From positions 1 to 64,000 of the forward strand of contig NZ_JASHJX010000016.1 in the NCBI RefSeq assembly GCF_030732985.1: DNA of 64,000 nt. Direction: 5' to 3'. Positions 43,923 to 52,438 of the stretch are shown here, in pieces. A model generated the notes under the pieces. The model ran no database searches and was not told where the DNA came from. It saw nothing but the letters and a program-made list of their open reading frames with translations. The position numbers and the translations under genes are program-made. This stretch comes from Nioella sp. MMSF_3534 (GTDB taxonomy: Bacteria > Pseudomonadota > Alphaproteobacteria > Rhodobacterales > Rhodobacteraceae). Numbering within the stretch: position 1 is the stretch's first letter; each line of letters starts with the position of its first letter.

Positions 43923-44965
43923 GTCTCGACATCGTCATAGGTGATTGGGTGGCCCTTCGGCACGTCCCTGATCAGCCGCCGACCCTGCACCGCCCCCTTG
44001 TCATTGGGCGGAATGCCGGCCCCCGGCCGGACGAACCGGAAATCCGCTTCTGTCACGATCTCACCCGCGCGCAGATCCCGAAGGCTGAAGGCCGACCGCC
44101 GGCCAACCGCCTTGCTGACCTGTTCGGAACTGGAGGTGCCCTTCTTCCCGGTCCCCCGTGCGATGGCGGCCTCGGTGACACCGGCGGCGATGTCAGCCAG
44201 CACATCCGGCGTGGCAGAGAACCTGTGGTCGGGGCCGGTGCGGGTCGGATCGTTGGTGATGTGCTTCTCGATCGCCACGGCCCCCATGGCCGCCGCCAGA
44301 ACCGCGGCGCGCGATCCGACCGTGTGGTCCGAGAACCCGACCATCCGCCCGAACCGCGCCCGCAGCGCATCCATCGCGGTCAGGTTGATCTCTTCAAAGG
44401 GGGTCGGATAGGCCGATACGCAGTGCAGCAGGATCACGTCGCCCGCATTGGCCCGCGCCAGCACGTTCAGGGCATGGTCGACCTCGGCCAGTTCCGCCAT
44501 GCCGGTCGACATGATCACCGGCTTTCCGGTGCCCGCGATCTCGATCAACAGGTCATCGAAGGTCATCTCGAAGGACGCGATCTTGTAGAGCGCGCAGCCA
44601 AGGTCTTCGGTGAACGGCAGGTCCATCGGGTCGTAGACAGAGGTAAAGGGCAGCATTCCCCGGGCGCGCGCCCTTTCGAACAGCGGCGCATGAAATTCCA
44701 TCGGCATCGCGGCGGACTGGTACAGCTCGTATAAGTTTGTATGGCCCCAGACCTTGTCAACGGCAAGCGAGGGGTGATTGCTGTTCACCGTCAGGCTGTC
44801 GGCGCTGTAGGTCTGCAACTTGAACGCATCCCACCCGGCATCTGCGGCAAGATCCACAAGGGCAAGCGCCTGATCCAGATCGCCATCGTGATTGGCACTG
44901 AGTTCCGCGATCAGGAATGACTTCTCGGTCTCCCCGATCTTCTTGCCGTCTACTGTGAGTGTCAT
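43919..44965 (-). CDS. pseI: Pseudaminic acid synthase-like (PseI/NeuB family)
   Basis: A 348-residue NeuB-family synthase that condenses a 2,4-diacetamido sugar with phosphoenolpyruvate. LIAELSANHDGDLDQALALVD at the N-terminus (its first part suffices), KLQTYSADSLTVNSNHP and the HxTxDPT-like HITNDPTRTGPDHRFS fit PseI better than NeuB. The C-terminal antifreeze-like (SAF) domain runs from about residue 288. The ATG at 44965 shares ATGA with the pseG stop and has AAAGGA upstream; GTG 44983 is less likely. Confidence 0.85.
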   Translation of the reverse strand: MTLTVDGKKIGETEKSFLIAELSANHDGDLDQALALVDLAADAGWDAFKLQTYSADSLTVNSNHPSLAVDKVWGHTNLYELYQSAAMPMEFHAPLFERARARGMLPFTSVYDPMDLPFTEDLGCALYKIASFEMTFDDLLIEIAGTGKPVIMSTGMAELAEVDHALNVLARANAGDVILLHCVSAYPTPFEEINLTAMDALRARFGRMVGFSDHTVGSRAAVLAAAMGAVAIEKHITNDPTRTGPDHRFSATPDVLADIAAGVTEAAIARGTGKKGTSSSEQVSKAVGRRSAFSLRDLRAGEIVTEADFRFVRPGAGIPPNDKGAVQGRRLIRDVPKGHPITYDDVET

Positions 44966-45996
44966 CTCGGTCCTTTCTGGCACATTGCCATGATCGCCTC
45001 CGCCACGCGGGCCGCTCCGTTCCCGTCTACCGCGTCGGCGGCCTCCGAGACCAGCCCCAGATCCGGTTCGTGCGAGGTGACAAGCGTGGCAAGGCGGTCG
45101 AAGAAGGCGGCTTTCCCGCCGGGGTCGGCGGTGAAATGAATCTCAGCAAGGCCGCTGTCCCGAAACGCTTCGAAATAGGCGCGGTATTCGTCGTGATCCC
45201 ACAGATAGAGCGCCCGGCGACCGAGGCAGGCCGCCTCGTAGCGGACAAGGCCGGGCCGACCCACGACAAGGCGTGCGCGCAGGTATAGGGGAATGAGCGA
45301 GCTCAGGCCGCGATGCAGCGTGATCTGCGGGCAGGTCGTGGTCAGTGCCTCAAGCTCCGCGACCAGATCGGGTGCGAACTGGGGGCCTATGACCACGTCC
45401 ACCGGATACACGCCTCGCGCACAGGCGTGCGCAAGTCCAAGCGACAGCCCGGTCGGATCGGCACCGCCGCAGGTCACGAGGATTGCCCCCTCGCCCGTCA
45501 CCGCCGCAGCCTTGGCCCTTGCATGGCGGTAGGCCTCTGGCAGGATCGCGTAGGCGCTTCCGGCAAGCCAGCGCGTGTCCGGCAGCGGCGGGCGCAACCT
45601 GTCGGCGGCATGATAGGGCGTGACCAGCAGATCCGGCAGGCAGCCCGGATCGGACGCGGTGAAGTGGTCGGGCGGCATGCTGTCGATCACCACGACGCGG
45701 TGACCTGCGGCTTTCAGTGTCGCCACATCCGCCGCCGTGGCCAGGGCGTTGCCATGGTGCAGCGTATCCAGCACGACAACCGCCCCCTCGGGCAGCGCAG
45801 CGATCCAGCCGGCATCGTCAAGGCGGCCATGCGCGGGAAGGCCAAGCTCCTCCATGACGTCCGGCCGTTCGGGCGACGAGACAAGCACTTCGCCCTGTAG
45901 CGCCTGCGCGAGGGCGGCACAGCGTTGCAGGTGGCCTATGCCTATGCCCGCGCCACCGGATGCGCGCAGCACGATCGCGGGGGTCATCGCGGCCAT
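44962..45996 (-). CDS. pseG: UDP-sugar hydrolase PseG-like
   Basis: A 344-residue protein of the PseG/SpsG type with the GT-B-like fold: RASGGAGIGIGHLQRCAALA (near residue 11) is the characteristic start. PseG releases UDP from the altrose intermediate in pseudaminic acid synthesis, just before the PseI step. The ATG at 45996 shares a base with the upstream stop (TGATG). The position between a glycosyltransferase-like gene and pseI fits. Confidence 0.82.
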   Translation of the reverse strand: MAAMTPAIVLRASGGAGIGIGHLQRCAALAQALQGEVLVSSPERPDVMEELGLPAHGRLDDAGWIAALPEGAVVVLDTLHHGNALATAADVATLKAAGHRVVVIDSMPPDHFTASDPGCLPDLLVTPYHAADRLRPPLPDTRWLAGSAYAILPEAYRHARAKAAAVTGEGAILVTCGGADPTGLSLGLAHACARGVYPVDVVIGPQFAPDLVAELEALTTTCPQITLHRGLSSLIPLYLRARLVVGRPGLVRYEAACLGRRALYLWDHDEYRAYFEAFRDSGLAEIHFTADPGGKAAFFDRLATLVTSHEPDLGLVSEAADAVDGNGAARVAEAIMAMCQKGPR

Positions 45997-47090
45997 CAGG
46001 CTGCATCCTCTGTCAACAGCCGCTCCTCGATCATCGCGCAGACCCGGCTTACGTTCCGATCCACGTCACCGTAGTGATCCAGCATCCGGCGCATTGGGTC
46101 CGTCATGCCACCTTCGACAAAGGCCTCAAGCGATGCCTGGTCGGAAATCACCGGCAGGGACATCAGTTGGCGACAGTTTTCAGCCGCCATCAACGCCGCC
46201 GGTCGCCCCAGATAAAGCCCATCCAGAACCGCCGTCGACGGGGTGGAGACGATACAGTCCACGAGGTTCAGCACATCGACGATGTTCATGCCCTTAAGCG
46301 GACCGGAATGCTGGAACGAGAAGACCACGTTCGGGCAGTCTTGGCCGAGCTGCCTGTCATGCTGGCTGTAGTTCGAGCGGACCTTGCCGCGATGCGGCCG
46401 GACAATCACCGCGACATCCGGGTTTCGCTGGCAATATGCACGGATCATGCCATAGGCCTGCTCGATCTGGTTGGCGTCATGGGCGCCGCCCCGGAACGTG
46501 TGACAGATCAGGACGCGCCTGCGGAACCCGGCCAGCCGCTGCGCAAGCGCCTCGGGGGGGCGTCGCAGCTCGAAAACCGGTTTCTTGGTAAAGCCGGAAA
46601 TGCGGATGCGCGGCGCCACGTCCGGTGCCAGAATGCCATCATGGCAGGAAGGATCTTCCCACAGGAAGACCGGATCGGAATGAAACTCCGTTGCGCTGCC
46701 ATCGTCCGAATAGGTCAGGTGCTGCTGGATGACGCCATGCTGCATGTAGATCGTCGGAATGCCCGCGTCCTTTATGTAGCGCCCGCGCGCGCCGAAAACC
46801 GACTCGTCATGGCAGGGGTCACCGATCACGAGCAGCCGGTCGACCCCGCGCAGCAGGCGACGATAGTAGACACCCGCCTTCATCAGCTTGTTGGGCCGCA
46901 CCCGATACGCCATGCCCGATCCGCGCAACAGCTTGCGCACGCGCGCTTCGCGCCGCCACAGGCCGGAGGTCACGAACAGATCCAGCTCGACCCGCCCCCC
47001 ATCCCTGAGGCCGGAGAGGATCGGATAGAGGTTCTCAACGTCCGGCACACCATTCAGAAAGGCCCCCAGGATGGGGCGGCGGGCTGTCAT
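45996..47090 (-). CDS. Glycosyltransferase-like protein of the nonulosonate cluster
   Basis: A 364-residue protein with GT-B-like features: IYMQHGVIQQHLTYSDDG near residue 125, VLICHTFRGGAHD near 200, VIVRPHRGK near 240 and TPSTAVLDGLYLGRP near 295. The pattern resembles CDP-glycerol glycerophosphotransferase and capsule-type transferases. The start ATG 47090 was chosen because it overlaps the pseF stop (ATGA); the longer frame is unrelated in sequence. It may transfer the nonulosonate to its acceptor; the exact reaction is unknown. Confidence 0.65.
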   Translation of the reverse strand: MTARRPILGAFLNGVPDVENLYPILSGLRDGGRVELDLFVTSGLWRREARVRKLLRGSGMAYRVRPNKLMKAGVYYRRLLRGVDRLLVIGDPCHDESVFGARGRYIKDAGIPTIYMQHGVIQQHLTYSDDGSATEFHSDPVFLWEDPSCHDGILAPDVAPRIRISGFTKKPVFELRRPPEALAQRLAGFRRRVLICHTFRGGAHDANQIEQAYGMIRAYCQRNPDVAVIVRPHRGKVRSNYSQHDRQLGQDCPNVVFSFQHSGPLKGMNIVDVLNLVDCIVSTPSTAVLDGLYLGRPAALMAAENCRQLMSLPVISDQASLEAFVEGGMTDPMRRMLDHYGDVDRNVSRVCAMIEERLLTEDAA

Positions 47091-47782
47091 GCCTCGACCT
47101 CTTCCAGCACTTTCGCCAACAACTCCGCAAAGGCCCAGTCCTCGGGGGTGTCGATGTCCTGCACCCGGTGACGCGGCAGGACAACCGGGATCGTCGGGGA
47201 CCGCAAGGCCCGGCGGTCCGACAGCCATGCCTCTGCCGTTCCCCAGACGAACTGCGCGGCATCATGATAGGCCTCGCGCAAGTCCTGACTGCGCAGAAAC
47301 AGATTGTCCTGGTTCATCATGGTCAGCTGGCCATCCGTCTCGACCAGCGCGCGTTCCACGGGGGCCGGGAAACTGGCCACGGAAATCGCGTAATCGGCAT
47401 CCGAGGCGGCCAGACGGTCCAGCCCGTCGCGCAGGTCCGCCGCCCTCAGGAACGGGGCGGTGGCGTAGATCAGGCAAACCATGTCGGGAGGGGTGATCGA
47501 CAGCGACAATCGCCGGATCGCATCTTGAACGACCTCGGTCAGACCGGCGTGGTCATTGGCCAGATCGGCCTGCCGCAGAAACGGCACCTCGGCCCCCGAC
47601 GCGCGGGCGACCTCGGCAATCTCGGCATCATCGGTGGTGACGACCACCCGGTCGAACAGGCCCGAGGACAGCGCCTCGCGGATGGCCCAGGAAATCATCG
47701 GCTGGCCGCGGAATGGCCGGATATTCTTGCGCGGAATCCGCTTGGAACCACCGCGCGCGGGGATGATAGCAACGGTTTTCAA
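47087..47782 (-). CDS. pseF: Nonulosonate cytidylyltransferase (PseF-like)
   Basis: A 231-residue CMP-sugar synthetase. IIPARGGSKRIPRKNIRPF at residues 6-24 is the CTP-binding motif, followed by VVVTTDDAEIAEVARASGAEVPFLR, which suits PseF/NeuA. It activates the nonulosonate as CMP-sugar. It is the first gene of the leftward cluster. Confidence 0.88.
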   Translation of the reverse strand: MKTVAIIPARGGSKRIPRKNIRPFRGQPMISWAIREALSSGLFDRVVVTTDDAEIAEVARASGAEVPFLRQADLANDHAGLTEVVQDAIRRLSLSITPPDMVCLIYATAPFLRAADLRDGLDRLAASDADYAISVASFPAPVERALVETDGQLTMMNQDNLFLRSQDLREAYHDAAQFVWGTAEAWLSDRRALRSPTIPVVLPRHRVQDIDTPEDWAFAELLAKVLEEVEA

Positions 47783-48109
47783 GCCCGGAGTCCTTCCGCT
47801 TCAAACTGGACAGCATCTGTATATCACCTTTGCGACAAGCTTGAAGGCTTCGCAGGGGACTGCGCCTGTTTTCCGTTTCATGCACGGTTTGTAAATGGCG
47901 GATTGAAAATCCGGCAGGCTGTGTCCTGCGCCACCCATCACCGCCAGTGCTATGCCATGCCGCGCGCGTGGGTCGGCCCGCGCATACGGGATCGGGCTGA
48001 CGAAGCCGCCCTTGCGCCCAAACCGGGCGGCAGGCGCATAGAACGGCTTGCACTCCTCGGGAAGCGAATCAACAAGGGGACAACCGCAGTTTTCCCGGAA
48101 GGCCCCCCA
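47783..48109. other. Divergent intergenic region between pseF and the DmdA-like gene
   Basis: These 327 bases hold no convincing gene. They should contain the promoters of both the leftward nonulosonate cluster and the rightward DmdA-like gene. Sequence around 47820-47890 is slightly AT-richer. Open frames in this stretch are extensions of the neighbouring genes in unlikely frames. Confidence 0.5.
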
Positions 48110-49225
48110 ATGTCCTTTGACATCAATATCGGTCCCAACATTCGCAAATCCGCCTATTTCGAGGCGACCGTTGCCGACGGGGTGCGGTCCTTCTCGGTCT
48201 ACAACCACATGTATATTCCCGGCAATTTCGGCGACCCGGAGGCGGAATATGACCGGCTGTTGAAGGGCGTCGCGATGTGGGACGTGGCCGCGCAACGGCA
48301 GGTGGAGCTTTCTGGCCCCGATGCAGGCGCGCTGGCGCAATACCTGACGCCGCGCAACCTGTCGGCGACACGGGTCGGTCAAGGCCGCTATGTGCCGCTA
48401 TGTGATCACGATGGCTGGCTGATCAACGACCCGGTCCTTCTGAAACTGGAGGACACCCGCTATTGGCTGTCGGTCGCGGATAGCGATATTCATCTCTGGG
48501 CCGCCGCCGTCGCGCGGGAAAAGCGCATGGATGTGCAGGTGTTTGAGCCAGATGTCTCGCCGCTGGCCATTCAGGGTCCGAAGGCCGAAGACGTGACCGC
48601 CGCGCTGTTCGGGAACTGGGTGCGCGCGCTGCGCTATTTCGCTTTCCGTGAAACCGAGCTGAACGGCATTCCGCTGGTGCTGGCGCGGTCCGGCTGGTCG
48701 AAACAGGGCGGGTTTGAGCTTTACCTGATGAATGGCAGCCGGGGAGGCGATCTGTGGCAGGCGGTGAAAGAGGCGGGCCGGCCCTTCGGCATCGGGCCGG
48801 GCGCGCCGAATGATACCGAGCGGCTGGAAAGCGGGCTGATTTCCTATGGCGCGGATATGCGGTTGCAGACGCATCGGACAAATCCCTACGAAATGGGCTT
48901 CGGCCCGCTGATCGACTTTGCCGCAGGACATGATTTCATCGGTCGCACGGCGCTGGAACGGATCGCGGCGGACGGCCCTGCACGCCGCCGGGTCGGGCTG
49001 GTGCTGGACGGCGACCCGGTGCAGCCGAACGGCCATCCGGTGGAGCTGCTTCAGGACGGCCAGCCGGTCGGTCATGTCAGCGAGGTGGCGGCGTCCCGGC
49101 GCCTGGGAATGAATATCGGCGTCGGCCTGATCCGCGCGGATATCGCCGACAGCGCCACCGGTCTCAGCGTCGCCCTGCCCGATGGACCCCGTGTCGCCCG
49201 GCTGGCGCCCCTGCCCTTCGCCTGA
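48110..49225 (+). CDS. DmdA-like DMSP demethylase family protein
   Basis: A 371-residue glycine-cleavage T-protein-fold protein. Motifs shared with the DMSP demethylase DmdA are SVYNHM (residues 29-34), MWDVAAQRQVELSGPDA (56-72), INDPVLLKLED (105-115), SVADSD (121-126) and SGWSKQGGFELY (194-205). DmdA moves a methyl group from dimethylsulfoniopropionate to tetrahydrofolate. No dmdB/C/D genes are alongside, and several non-DMSP paralogue clades exist, so the substrate is inferred. The ATG at 48110 begins the conserved region. Its stop is 4 bases from the convergent LysR stop. Confidence 0.72.
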   Translation: MSFDINIGPNIRKSAYFEATVADGVRSFSVYNHMYIPGNFGDPEAEYDRLLKGVAMWDVAAQRQVELSGPDAGALAQYLTPRNLSATRVGQGRYVPLCDHDGWLINDPVLLKLEDTRYWLSVADSDIHLWAAAVAREKRMDVQVFEPDVSPLAIQGPKAEDVTAALFGNWVRALRYFAFRETELNGIPLVLARSGWSKQGGFELYLMNGSRGGDLWQAVKEAGRPFGIGPGAPNDTERLESGLISYGADMRLQTHRTNPYEMGFGPLIDFAAGHDFIGRTALERIAADGPARRRVGLVLDGDPVQPNGHPVELLQDGQPVGHVSEVAASRRLGMNIGVGLIRADIADSATGLSVALPDGPRVARLAPLPFA

Positions 49226-49229
49226 CGCC

Positions 49230-50111
49230 TCACAGATCCGAGCGGATCCACTCCGCGAACCGTTCCAGCGGCGCGCGCATGGGCCGGTCATTGGGCCAGA
49301 CGAGGTAGTAGCTGCCGATTGAGGCCACCGGCCCGCCATAGGCCACGATCAGACGCCCCCGCGCGATCTCGGCCTCGGCAAGAAATGTGGGCAGCAGGGC
49401 AACGCCCATCTCCAGCGCCGCGGCCTGTGCGATGGTGGTGAACTGATCGAAGAGCATGCCGCGCGGGGCGCTGACATCGACGCCTTGATGGCGAAACCAA
49501 TCCTCCCATGCGCTCGCTCGGGTATCGAGATGCAGCAGCGGCAGGTCCAGCAGCGCCTCGGGGCGGTCCAGCGGTTGCGGCACCAGCCCCGGCGCGCAGA
49601 CCGGCAACACCTCCTCGCCCGCGATCTTCAGATAGGACACACCGGGCCAGTCCTGAGCGCCGAAATGCACCGCCGCGTCAAAGGGTTCGCGGGCGAAGTC
49701 GAAGGGTTTCAGCCGGGTGGACAGGTTCAGCGACACTTCGGGATGGGCGAGGCTGAAGCGCCGCAGACGGGGCGCCAGCCAATGGATGCCGAACGCGGGC
49801 AGGATCGACAGATCAAGACTGCCGCCATCGGGGTTGGCCTTCAACCGCAGCGAGGCGCGCGACAGCGCCGTCAGGCTTTCCCTCAGCGTCTGACAATAAT
49901 CCACCGCAGCAGGCGTCAGCCGCAGCCCGCCCCGCCCCGGCTGCACCAGCGTGACGCCCAACTGATCCTCCAGCACCTTGATCTGACGGCTGACCGCACT
50001 GTGTGTCAGCGACAGCTCCTCCGCCGCAGCCGTGGCGCTGCCAAGACGATCCACCGCTTCAAGCGCGAGCATGGAGGGAAGAGAGGGCAGGAAGCGGCGC
50101 GAGGCAATCAT
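49230..50111 (-). CDS. LysR-family regulator divergent from the fused E1 gene
   Basis: A 293-residue LysR protein: helix-turn-helix LPSMLALEAVDRLGSATAAAEELSLTHSAVSRQIKVLEDQ within the first 60 residues, then the effector domain. The GcvA-like beginning suggests an amino-acid- or organic-acid-type ligand. ATG 50111 was preferred over longer upstream codons. A palindrome, TTCTCC-N8-GGAGAA, lies 9 bases upstream of the ATG on the shared divergent region. Confidence 0.87.
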   Translation of the reverse strand: MIASRRFLPSLPSMLALEAVDRLGSATAAAEELSLTHSAVSRQIKVLEDQLGVTLVQPGRGGLRLTPAAVDYCQTLRESLTALSRASLRLKANPDGGSLDLSILPAFGIHWLAPRLRRFSLAHPEVSLNLSTRLKPFDFAREPFDAAVHFGAQDWPGVSYLKIAGEEVLPVCAPGLVPQPLDRPEALLDLPLLHLDTRASAWEDWFRHQGVDVSAPRGMLFDQFTTIAQAAALEMGVALLPTFLAEAEIARGRLIVAYGGPVASIGSYYLVWPNDRPMRAPLERFAEWIRSDL

Positions 50112-50119
50112 GTGAGTTT

Positions 50120-50139
50120 TTCTCCAACTATTCGGAGAA
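50120..50139. promoter_or_regulatory. Candidate LysR operator (TTCTCC-N8-GGAGAA)
   Basis: The perfect 6-base inverted repeat with an 8-base spacer lies in the 137-bp region between the divergent LysR gene and the fused E1 gene (50249). LysR-type proteins often bind such interrupted dyads near their own promoter. It suggests that the regulator controls the E1 gene. Confidence 0.5.
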
Positions 50140-50248
50140 TTCATCATTGGCGTCGCCGTGTAAATACGCATACTTCAGACGGGAATGTGACAGCCCCGCT
50201 GCGATCTCCTTCAACAAAATCGCACGGAACAAGCCAGCAGAGGCCCCC

Positions 50249-52438
50249 ATGGACCGCGCCGAAATCGTCCACAGCAATTTCCTGACCCGCGTGCCTGCCC
50301 GCGAGTTCCCGCCGGGCAACGCGCCGGTTCCGTGCCTGCCCGCCCCGTTGGCGGTGTCGCTCTTCCGCGCGCAATGCCTCAGCCGCGCGCTCGACCGGGA
50401 AAGCCGCGCGATGCAGAAGGCGGGGCAAGGCTATTACACCATCGGGTCCTCGGGGCACGAGGGCATGGCCGCCGTCGCCGCCGCCCTGCGCCCCACGGAC
50501 CCGGCTTTCCTGCATTACCGCGACGCGGCCTTCCAGATCGCCCGCAGCGCGCAGGTGCCGGGGCAAAATATCACCTGGGATATGCTGCTGTCTTTCGCCT
50601 GTTCCTCGGAAGACCCGATTTCGGGCGGGCGGCACAAGGTGCTTGGCAGCCGTGACCTGATGATACCGCCCCAGACCTCCACCATCGCCAGCCACCTGCC
50701 CAAGGCGGTCGGCGCGGCGTTTTCCATCGGTCTCGCCCGGCGGCACCCGCCCGAACATAAGCTTTACGAAGATGACGCCATCGTCATGTGCAGCTTCGGC
50801 GATGCCTCTGCCAACCATTCCACCGCCCAAGGCGCCATCAACACGGCGGGCTGGACCTCGGTTCAATCCACGCCCCTGCCGCTGCTTTTCGTATGTGAGG
50901 ACAACGGCATCGGCATCTCGGTCAAGACGCCGAAAGGCTGGATCGAGGCCAGCATGCGCCACCGCCCCGGCATCCGGTATTTCAGCGCCGACGGGCTTGA
51001 TATCTACGACACCTACAAGGTCGCGCAGGAAGCCGCCGACTACGTCCGCACCCGCCGTAAGCCCGCCTTCCTGCACATCCGCACCGTCCGGCTGTACGGC
51101 CACGCGGGCGCGGATGTGGCGCTCAGCTACCTATCGAAAGAAGAGGTCGAGGCGGGCGAAGCGAACGATCCGCTGCTCCATTCTGCCCGCCTGCTGGACA
51201 CCTCGGGCGCCCTGCCCGCCGAAGACGCGCTGGCGATCTATGAGGAGACCAACGACCGCGTGACCCGCGTGGCGAAGGAGGCCGTGACCCGCCCCCGCCT
51301 GCAGGACGCGGCGGGTGTGATGGCGAGCCTCATCCCCCCGAAACGCGACTGCGCGCCCACGAACGGCCCCTCGGCAGAGGCGCGCGCGGCTGCCTTCGGC
51401 GTGGACATGAAGGCGATGGACAGCCCGCAACCGCTGTCGAAAATCCTCAACCTCGCGCTCACCGATCTGATGCTGCAACACGGCGAAATCGTCCTGATGG
51501 GCGAGGATGTGGGCCGCAAGGGCGGTGTCTATGGCGTCACGCAGAAGCTGCAAGCGCGCTACGGCCCCGACCGGGTGATCGACACGCTGCTGGATGAGCA
51601 ATCCATCCTCGGCAATGCCATCGGCATGGCCGGAAATGGCTTTGTGCCCATCCCCGAAATCCAGTTCCTCGCCTATCTGCACAACGCCGAGGATCAGCTG
51701 CGGGGCGAAGCCGCCACCTTGCCCTTCTTCTCCAACGGCCAGTTCACCAACCCGATGGTGGTGCGGATCGCCGGGCTTGGCTACCAGAAGGGCTTTGGCG
51801 GGCATTTCCACAATGACAACTCTCTCGCTGTCCTGCGCGATATTCCGGGGCTGATCCTCGCCTGCCCCTCCACCGGCGAAGACGCGGCCATGATGCTGCG
51901 CGAATGCGTGCGGCTGGCGCGGGAGGAACAGCGTGTCGTCGTCTTTGTGGAACCCATTGCGCTCTACCCCATGCGCGACCTGCACGAGGCGGGCGATGGC
52001 GGCTGGATGACGCGCTATCCCGCCCCCGACCGGCGCATTCCGCTTGGTGAGATCGGCCAGCAGGGCGACGGGCAAGATCTGGCGATCATCACCTACGGCA
52101 ACGGGCATTACCTGTCCCGGCAGGCGCAAGCGCGGCTGGAGGCGGACGGGATCAGAACCCGCGTCATCGACCTGCGTTGGCTGGCGCCCCTGCCGGTCGA
52201 GGCAATGATCGAGGCCGTGCGTGGCTGCGCCCATGTGCTGGTGGTCGATGAATGCCGCTTCACCGGCGGGCAGGCCGAGGCGCTGATGGCGCATCTGCAC
52301 GAGGCCGGGATCGCCAGTTTCGCGCGGGTGACCGCCGAGGACAGCTTCATCGCCACCGGCCCCGCCTATGGCGCGACCCTGCCCTCGGCGGAGGGCATCT
52401 ACACGGCGGCGAAGACCCTGACGGGAGGCATGGCATGA
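50249..52438 (+). CDS. Fused alpha-beta 2-oxoacid dehydrogenase E1 component
   Basis: A 729-residue thiamine-diphosphate enzyme. Residues 1-370 form the E1 alpha half, with the ThDP/Mg motif GDASANHSTAQGAIN near 182. From about residue 396 (LNLALTDLMLQHGEIVLMGEDVGRKGG) the E1 beta half follows, with the C-terminal ITYGNGHYL and EDSFI elements. It resembles branched-chain 2-oxoacid dehydrogenase E1. No E2 or E3 is next to it. The start codon ATG 50249 is followed by family-like text. The stop overlaps the next gene (ATGA). Confidence 0.85.
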   Translation: MDRAEIVHSNFLTRVPAREFPPGNAPVPCLPAPLAVSLFRAQCLSRALDRESRAMQKAGQGYYTIGSSGHEGMAAVAAALRPTDPAFLHYRDAAFQIARSAQVPGQNITWDMLLSFACSSEDPISGGRHKVLGSRDLMIPPQTSTIASHLPKAVGAAFSIGLARRHPPEHKLYEDDAIVMCSFGDASANHSTAQGAINTAGWTSVQSTPLPLLFVCEDNGIGISVKTPKGWIEASMRHRPGIRYFSADGLDIYDTYKVAQEAADYVRTRRKPAFLHIRTVRLYGHAGADVALSYLSKEEVEAGEANDPLLHSARLLDTSGALPAEDALAIYEETNDRVTRVAKEAVTRPRLQDAAGVMASLIPPKRDCAPTNGPSAEARAAAFGVDMKAMDSPQPLSKILNLALTDLMLQHGEIVLMGEDVGRKGGVYGVTQKLQARYGPDRVIDTLLDEQSILGNAIGMAGNGFVPIPEIQFLAYLHNAEDQLRGEAATLPFFSNGQFTNPMVVRIAGLGYQKGFGGHFHNDNSLAVLRDIPGLILACPSTGEDAAMMLRECVRLAREEQRVVVFVEPIALYPMRDLHEAGDGGWMTRYPAPDRRIPLGEIGQQGDGQDLAIITYGNGHYLSRQAQARLEADGIRTRVIDLRWLAPLPVEAMIEAVRGCAHVLVVDECRFTGGQAEALMAHLHEAGIASFARVTAEDSFIATGPAYGATLPSAEGIYTAAKTLTGGMA

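Noticed and set aside
47168-48109. N-terminal extension of the DmdA-like frame across pseF
   Set aside because: The extension is antisense to pseF and unlike any T-protein; similarity starts exactly at 48110.
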